Assembly (NCBI GenBank): GCA_023416315.1 | Contig: JAEZIA010000452.1 | Location: 1 to 30,324 of the forward strand | DNA from: Actinomycetes bacterium | Lineage (GTDB): Bacteria > Actinomycetota > Actinomycetes > Mycobacteriales > Mycobacteriaceae | DNA length: 30,324 nucleotides | Reading direction: 5' to 3' | Part shown: positions 26,638 through 30,324 of the stretch, one piece after another | Position numbering within the stretch: position 1 is the first letter of the stretch | Layout of the letters: each line of letters starts with the position of its first letter | Position numbers and translations under genes: made by a program | Notes under the pieces: model-generated | Seen by the model: the letters and a program-made list of their open reading frames with translations, nothing else | Databases searched by the model: none | Told to the model about the DNA's origin: nothing

Positions 26638-27527
26638 TACAACGCGTTGGCCAGATTGCGCCGGCCGGTGATCACATCGGGGTCGGCGGGGTCGAACAAC
26701 TCGAACAGCTCGATCAACCGGGTGCGTACTTTCGTGCGCTCGTCGCCGGCGGTCTTGCGCACCAGCGTGATCAGCCGGTCAAAGGCCGGGACGACGTCCT
26801 GGTTGAGGATCTGGACGTCGGCAGCGGCGAAGGCCGCCTCGATATCGTCGGGAGCCGCGTCAGCGACGGCCACGGCATCCGGCCGGTGCGCGGTGGCGCG
26901 CTGCAGGAACGTCATCTGCCGCAGGGCGCCCTTGGCCTCGGCGTGCTGCGGGTCGGCGTCGAGGATCGCCTCATACGCCGCCGCGGCGGCCGCGAAGTCA
27001 CCGGACTCGAGAAGCTCGCGCGCCTGCGCGAGCGCCGGGTCGACGGCCGTTTCCTCATCGGAATCCCCTGCGCCGGAGAGCTTTCCGGCCGTCGCCTGCA
27101 GCAGCGAGTCGACCCAGCGGCGCAGCTGCTCGGGGGGCTGCATGCCCTGGAAGCTCGCCAGCGGCTGCCCGCCGGCCAGGGCCACCACGGTGGGCACGGC
27201 CTCGATGCCGAACATCTGCGCCACCCGCGGCACCACATCGACATTGACGGTGGCCAGCGACCACTTGCCGTTGTCGTCGGCCGCCAGCGCGGCAAGCACC
27301 TCACCCAGCTGCACGGAGGCGTCGCTGCGTGGCGACCAGAGCACCACCACCACGGGCACCTGGCCGGACCGGACCAGAACCTCGGCCTCGAAGTTCGCCT
27401 CGGTGACCTCCACGCCCCCGCTGGGAGCGGTCGCGCTGCCCGCGGGTTGCTGAGCGCGCTGTTTGAGGCCGGATAGGTCGACGGCACCGGCAAGTGCCGG
27501 GCTGATCTGGGGTCGTGGACGCGTCAC
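26634..27527 (-). CDS. Thioredoxin-fold/TPR protein lacking CXXC (CnoX/YbbN-like)
   Basis: The 297-aa protein corresponds to M. tuberculosis Rv1324. Residues ~38-145 form a thioredoxin domain, but the active site reads W-S-P-R-S (Trp64 to Ser68), so both redox cysteines are replaced by serine; the cis-proline region (EAVPTVVAL) is kept. A C-terminal helical TPR-like part follows (~160-297; [32 protein letters not shown]). This architecture resembles CnoX/YbbN chaperone-holdases, so binding to unfolded proteins is more likely than disulfide chemistry. GTG 27527 lies 13 bp after the second DUF3817 gene. It converges on glgB with overlapping stop codons. Confidence 0.92.
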   Translation of the reverse strand: MTRPRPQISPALAGAVDLSGLKQRAQQPAGSATAPSGGVEVTEANFEAEVLVRSGQVPVVVVLWSPRSDASVQLGEVLAALAADDNGKWSLATVNVDVVPRVAQMFGIEAVPTVVALAGGQPLASFQGMQPPEQLRRWVDSLLQATAGKLSGAGDSDEETAVDPALAQARELLESGDFAAAAAAYEAILDADPQHAEAKGALRQMTFLQRATAHRPDAVAVADAAPDDIEAAFAAADVQILNQDVVPAFDRLITLVRKTAGDERTKVRTRLIELFELFDPADPDVITGRRNLANALY

Positions 27528-27540
27528 GTACCCAAGTCTG

Positions 27541-27915
27541 TCACGTCGTCGACGGCGCCGAATCCAGTGGCCGACCCGAAGTCGCCGGGACCGCCGCGGC
27601 GCCCAGTTTCGCCGTCCGATCAGCCCATATGAGGAAAATCACACTTCCGAGCGGCACAATGCTGCCCAGCAACGCCAGCAACCATGTCATCACCCGCCAC
27701 CGGTAGGCGATGCCGGCCAGGAGAGCAGCGATCACAAATGCGACGAAAACCGCCCCGTGCACCGGGCCGAAGATCTTGACCCCGATCTCGGTGCGCGGGC
27801 TGCCCAGGTACTTGAAGTACATCCCGACCAGCAGTCCGACCCAGCTCACCGCTTCGGCCAGCGCCACCAACCGGAACCGCCCGGCCGCGCTGCGGATATC
27901 AAAGGTGCTCGTCAT
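27541..27915 (-). CDS. DUF3817 small membrane protein, second paralogue
   Basis: The 124-aa product has three hydrophobic segments (LVALAEAVSWVGLLVGMYF ~16-34, VHGAVFVAFVIAALLAGIA ~52-70, WLLALLGSIVPLGSVIFLIW ~77-96) and the GPVHGAVF motif of DUF3817. It is related to but clearly diverged from the protein at 4398-4751. Membrane-bound; function not established. ATG 27915 is chosen; a start at 27939 would add eight residues. It precedes the thioredoxin-like gene by 13 bp and follows fadA4 on the same strand after 60 bp, so it is probably transcribed with one or both. Confidence 0.88.
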   Translation of the reverse strand: MTSTFDIRSAAGRFRLVALAEAVSWVGLLVGMYFKYLGSPRTEIGVKIFGPVHGAVFVAFVIAALLAGIAYRWRVMTWLLALLGSIVPLGSVIFLIWADRTAKLGAAAVPATSGRPLDSAPSTT

Positions 27916-27975
27916 GCCGCCATTGTGCCGTAGCGGCAAGCCAGCTACTACGCTGCGTCGTTGCCGAGCGGGTGG

Positions 27976-29157
27976 TTAACCGGCGCGCAGGATCAGCGCA
28001 TCGCCCTGTCCGCCCGCGCCGCACAGCGCCGCGACCGCGTAGCCCTTGCCCCGCCGGTTGAGTTCCAGCGCCGCGTGCAGCGTGATGCGGGCACCGGACA
28101 TGCCGATCGGATGACCGACGGCAATGGCGCCACCGTTGCGGTTGACCCGCTCGGGGTCGACGCCGAGTTCCCTGGTCGAGGCGAGTGCGACCGCGGAGAA
28201 TGCCTCGTTGATCTCGATGACGTCGAGCGCGTCGAGGCTGATGCCCTCCCGGGCTACGGCCTTCTTGATCGCGTTGGCCGGCTGGGACTGCAGCGTGGAG
28301 TCCGGGCCCGCGACCACGCCGTGTGCGCCGATCTCGCACAGCCAGCTCAGGCCGAGCTCCTGGGCCTTGGCCTTGTTCATCACCACGACAGCGCAACCAC
28401 CGTCGGAGATCTGGGAGGCCGAACCGGCGGTGATGGTGCCGTCCTTGCGGAACGCGGGCCGCAGACCGGACAGCGACTCGGCAGTGGTGTTGGCCCGAAT
28501 GCCCTCGTCCTCGGTGAACTCAAGAGGGTCGCCCTTGCGCTGCGGGATCTTCACCGGCACGACCTCGTCGGCGAACACGCCGTCCTTCCAGGCGGCGGCG
28601 GCCTTCTGGTGCGAGCGTGCGGCGAACTCGTCCTGCTCTTCGCGGGTGAACTTGTCGGTGTCGTTGCGCTGCTCGGTCAGCGCACCCATCGGCTGATCGG
28701 TGAAGACGTCGTGCAGGCCGTCGTAGGCCAGGTGGTCGAGGACGGTCACGTCGCCGTACTTGTAGCCCTCGCGGCTGTTGATCAGCAGGTGCGGCGCCTT
28801 GGTCATCGACTCCTGGCCGCCGGCGACCACGACATCGAACTCACCGGCGCGGATCAGCTGGTCGGCCAGCGCGATCGAGTCGATGCCCGACAGGCACATT
28901 TTGTTGATGCTCAGCGCGGGCACGTCCCAGCCGATCCCGGCCGCGACGGCGGACTGACGGGCCGGCATCTGACCGGTGCCCGCGGTCAGCACCTGGCCCA
29001 TGATCACGTACTCGACCAGCGACGCCGGGACACCGGCCTTTTCCAGGGCGCCCTTGATCGCGAACGCGCCCAGGTCGCTGCCCGAGAAGTCCTTGAGCGA
29101 ACCCATCAGTTTTCCGATCGGAGTGCGTGCCCCAGCAACGATCACCGACGTGGTCAT
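27976..29157 (-). CDS. fadA4: Acetyl-CoA acetyltransferase (thiolase)
   Basis: The 393-aa product is a thiolase that forms or cleaves acetoacetyl-CoA. The nucleophile Cys88 is in [11 protein letters not shown], His in [16 protein letters not shown], the NEAF loop in [11 protein letters not shown] and the second catalytic Cys in [12 protein letters not shown]. Substrate chain length cannot be set from sequence; position next to methylmalonyl-CoA epimerase matches M. tuberculosis fadA4 (Rv1323). ATG 29157 is supported by GGAGGT (29162-29167) at good spacing over the TTG at 29169. It is divergent from the epimerase gene across 91 bp. Confidence 0.96.
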   Translation of the reverse strand: MTTSVIVAGARTPIGKLMGSLKDFSGSDLGAFAIKGALEKAGVPASLVEYVIMGQVLTAGTGQMPARQSAVAAGIGWDVPALSINKMCLSGIDSIALADQLIRAGEFDVVVAGGQESMTKAPHLLINSREGYKYGDVTVLDHLAYDGLHDVFTDQPMGALTEQRNDTDKFTREEQDEFAARSHQKAAAAWKDGVFADEVVPVKIPQRKGDPLEFTEDEGIRANTTAESLSGLRPAFRKDGTITAGSASQISDGGCAVVVMNKAKAQELGLSWLCEIGAHGVVAGPDSTLQSQPANAIKKAVAREGISLDALDVIEINEAFSAVALASTRELGVDPERVNRNGGAIAVGHPIGMSGARITLHAALELNRRGKGYAVAALCGAGGQGDALILRAG

Positions 29158-29161
29158 GACT

Positions 29162-29167
29162 ACCTCC
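29162..29167 (-). promoter_or_regulatory. Strong ribosome-binding site of fadA4
   Basis: GGAGGT on the minus strand lies 4 nt before ATG 29157. It is among the strongest Shine-Dalgarno sequences in the window and rules against the TTG at 29169 as start. Confidence 0.7.
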
Positions 29168-29231
29168 AACAGCGTTTCGAGCCGCCTCGATGCGGCTATT
29201 CAGGATCCCCCAGTGTTGAATCCGATGTGGT

Positions 29232-29237
29232 TAGGTT
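29232..29237 (+). promoter_or_regulatory. Putative -10 box of epimerase gene
   Basis: TAGGTT (TANNNT) ends 12 nt before ATG 29249, predicting a leader of about 5 nt. No convincing -35 is seen. The surrounding TTAGGTTA also looks like half of an IdeR iron box, but the other half is poor. Confidence 0.35.
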
Positions 29238-29248
29238 ACCTTTGCGTT

Positions 29249-29719
29249 ATGACCGCTGAGCAAGTTGACGCCCGTCCGGTTCTGGCCAGTGCGCTCGTCA
29301 CCGCAGTCGACCACGTCGGCATCGCGGTGCCGGATCTCGATGCGGCCATCCAGTGGTACCACGAGCACCTCGGCATGATCCTGGTGCACGAGGAGATCAA
29401 CACCGACCAGGGCATCCGTGAGGCCATGCTGTCGCTGAAGAACGCGGCTCCGGACTGCGCCCAACTCCAACTCATGGCGCCGCTCGACGAGACCTCCACG
29501 ATCGCGAAGTTCCTCGACAAGCGCGGCCCCGGCATCCAGCAGATGGCCTATCGGGTCAGCGATCTGGACGCGATCTCCGAGCAGTTGCGCGCCCAGGGCG
29601 TCCGGTTGATCTACGACGCACCGCGCCGTGGCACCGCGAACTCGCGGATCAACTTCATCCACCCGAAGGACGCCGGTGGCGTCCTGGTCGAGCTCGTCGA
29701 GCCGGCCTCATCCCACTAG
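29249..29719 (+). CDS. mce: Methylmalonyl-CoA epimerase
   Basis: This vicinal-oxygen-chelate enzyme interconverts (2R)- and (2S)-methylmalonyl-CoA in propionate metabolism. The 156-aa product has two beta-alpha-beta-beta-beta modules: VDHVGIAVPDLDAA (His22 metal ligand), LQLMAPL (Gln74), GPGIQQMAYRV and GGVLVELVEP (Glu148). The third ligand is usually His in G-x-H-H-x-A; here it reads Q97-Q98. From memory the mycobacterial homologue Rv1322A also has Gln there, so this may be a clade feature. ATG 29249 fits the nearby -10. The N-terminus has about 15 extra residues. It converges on the Rv1322-like gene with a 15-bp gap. Confidence 0.93.
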   Translation: MTAEQVDARPVLASALVTAVDHVGIAVPDLDAAIQWYHEHLGMILVHEEINTDQGIREAMLSLKNAAPDCAQLQLMAPLDETSTIAKFLDKRGPGIQQMAYRVSDLDAISEQLRAQGVRLIYDAPRRGTANSRINFIHPKDAGGVLVELVEPASSH

Positions 29720-29734
29720 GTCGCGCCCGGGTTT

Positions 29735-30031
29735 CTACGACCACTTCCTGGTCGGGCTGCGGGTACCGCGGTTGGCCCAGCACGCGGTGTGCCAGTGCCG
29801 CCGGTCCTCGAGTCCGGCCGCACCCAGATCGATCGGCCACACCACCACATGTGCCGTCCCGGAACGGATCTCGTGATCGCAACCGGGGCAGCGGTACGTC
29901 TTGACGGCTCGCGCTCCCGGCACCGGCCGCACCTCGTAGTCGTAGCCGTCGGCGCCCGCCTCCAGGCGGCGCTGCAGGGGCAGCGGCGGGAGGCCGCTGT
30001 CCTTACGGCGACTCGGCCGGCGCCGTGGCAT
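29735..30031 (-). CDS. Rv1322-like small protein with possible zinc site
   Basis: The 98-aa product starts [19 protein letters not shown], a strongly basic N-terminus. It contains YRCPGCDHEI, a C-x2-C knuckle, then HVVVWP and RRHWHTACW, where His and Cys could complete a zinc site. It ends in a basic tail. It resembles M. tuberculosis Rv1322 in length and position. The function is unknown; nucleic acid binding is a guess from the charge and knuckle. ATG 30031 shares one base with the nucS stop (TGATG), so translation is coupled to the mismatch-repair nuclease gene. A longer frame from 30094 overlaps nucS and is unlikely. Confidence 0.85.
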   Translation of the reverse strand: MPRRRPSRRKDSGLPPLPLQRRLEAGADGYDYEVRPVPGARAVKTYRCPGCDHEIRSGTAHVVVWPIDLGAAGLEDRRHWHTACWANRGTRSPTRKWS

Positions 30032-30324
30032 CAGAAGAGCCGGAACTCGTCGCTGTCCATGCCACGCATGACGTCGTAATCCAAAGTGACACAACGAATC
30101 CCGCGGTCAGTGGCCAGGGTTCTGGCCTGCGGCTTGATCTGCTGGGCGGCGAACACGCCGCTCACCGGCGCCAGCAGGCTGTCCCGGTTGAGCAGCTCGA
30201 GGTAACGGGTCAGCTGCTCGACACCGTCGATCTCGCCGCGGCGTTTGATCTCGACCGCGACCGTGCGGCCCTCGTTGTCGCGGCACAGGATGTCCACCGG
30301 CCCGATCGCGGTCATGAACTCGCG
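30031..30324 (-). CDS. nucS: Endonuclease NucS/EndoMS, C-terminal part
   Basis: The gene enters from the right edge; about 97 C-terminal residues are visible and the start is outside the window. The PD-(D/E)XK nuclease core is clear: Asp in GPVDILC, Glu-x-Lys in [13 protein letters not shown] and YLELLNRD, and [24 protein letters not shown]. The terminal DEFRLF matches the beta-clamp-binding tail. NucS makes double-strand cuts at mismatches and replaces MutS-MutL mismatch repair in actinobacteria. An internal Met at 30315 is not a real start because the frame stays open to the edge with conserved sequence. Confidence 0.96.
   Translation of the reverse strand, partial: REFMTAIGPVDILCRDNEGRTVAVEIKRRGEIDGVEQLTRYLELLNRDSLLAPVSGVFAAQQIKPQARTLATDRGIRCVTLDYDVMRGMDSDEFRLF

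Noticed and set aside
27934..27966. Inverted repeat CGGCAA/TTGCCG between fadA4 and the DUF3817 gene
   Set aside because: The arms are short and separated by 21 bases, easily expected by chance in GC-rich DNA.
29231..29249. IdeR iron box before the epimerase
   Set aside because: The left half TTAGGTTA is perfect but the right half matches at about 4 of 8 positions, and the adjacent genes are not iron-regulated types.

Overview
The window looks like chromosomal DNA of a mycobacterium, probably a fast-growing Mycolicibacterium-type species. It is GC-rich, GTG starts are frequent, and the gene order from nucS to lprD matches, from memory, the Mycobacterium tuberculosis block Rv1321 to Rv1343c. 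The MspA-family porin fits a fast grower, because the tuberculosis complex is not known to have one. I see no insertion sequence, CRISPR array or rRNA. There is one tRNA gene, tRNA-Leu(UAG).

Layout: (1) Positions 1-3912 hold the accessory-looking end: a partial unrecognised gene, a 31-codon overlapping small ORF, a large polytopic membrane protein with a C-terminal patatin-like lipase domain, and the tRNA-Leu. The tRNA 3' end faces this accessory side. (2) Positions 4006-6216 hold lprD and a DUF3817 gene, which converge on and overlap an MFS efflux pump. (3) Positions 6246-13690 form a long tightly packed minus-strand run, read clpS, DUF2017 gene, S58 peptidase, mec, cysO, cysM, rhomboid protease, murI, Rv1339-type phosphodiesterase, rph, rdgB. 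It joins protein-thiocarboxylate cysteine synthesis (CysM, CysO, Mec) to four proteolysis-related proteins, cell-wall D-glutamate supply and RNA/nucleotide maintenance. (4) Positions 13791-17098 hold pncB and dinG on the plus strand, overlapping by 4 bp. (5) Positions 17141-19383 hold a lipoprotein zinc peptidase and an MspA-like porin in convergent orientation. From memory this pair is an insertion relative to the M. tuberculosis dinG-glgP order. (6) Positions 19504-26637 hold the alpha-glucan cluster: glgP on the minus strand, divergent from glgE and glgB. (7) Positions 26634-30324 hold a CXXC-less thioredoxin/TPR protein, a second DUF3817 gene, the thiolase fadA4, methylmalonyl-CoA epimerase, a small Rv1322-like protein and the 3' end of nucS.

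Functional links: GlgE extends alpha-1,4-glucan from maltose-1-phosphate, GlgB adds branches and GlgP phosphorolyses the chains. CysM uses the CysO thiocarboxylate as sulfur donor and Mec releases cysteine from the CysO adduct. Here CysO ends Gly-Gly-Ala-Asn instead of Gly-Gly, so Mec or another peptidase may first have to trim it. Other observations worth a check are a probable CTG start for rdgB, a family of intergenic palindromes with GAGCGTGCG-type arms, and several genes whose start codon lies 7-8 nt after a TANNNT hexamer, suggesting leaderless mRNAs. I found no clear new multi-gene defence or biosynthetic system. The patatin membrane protein and the CysO tail are the best leads.
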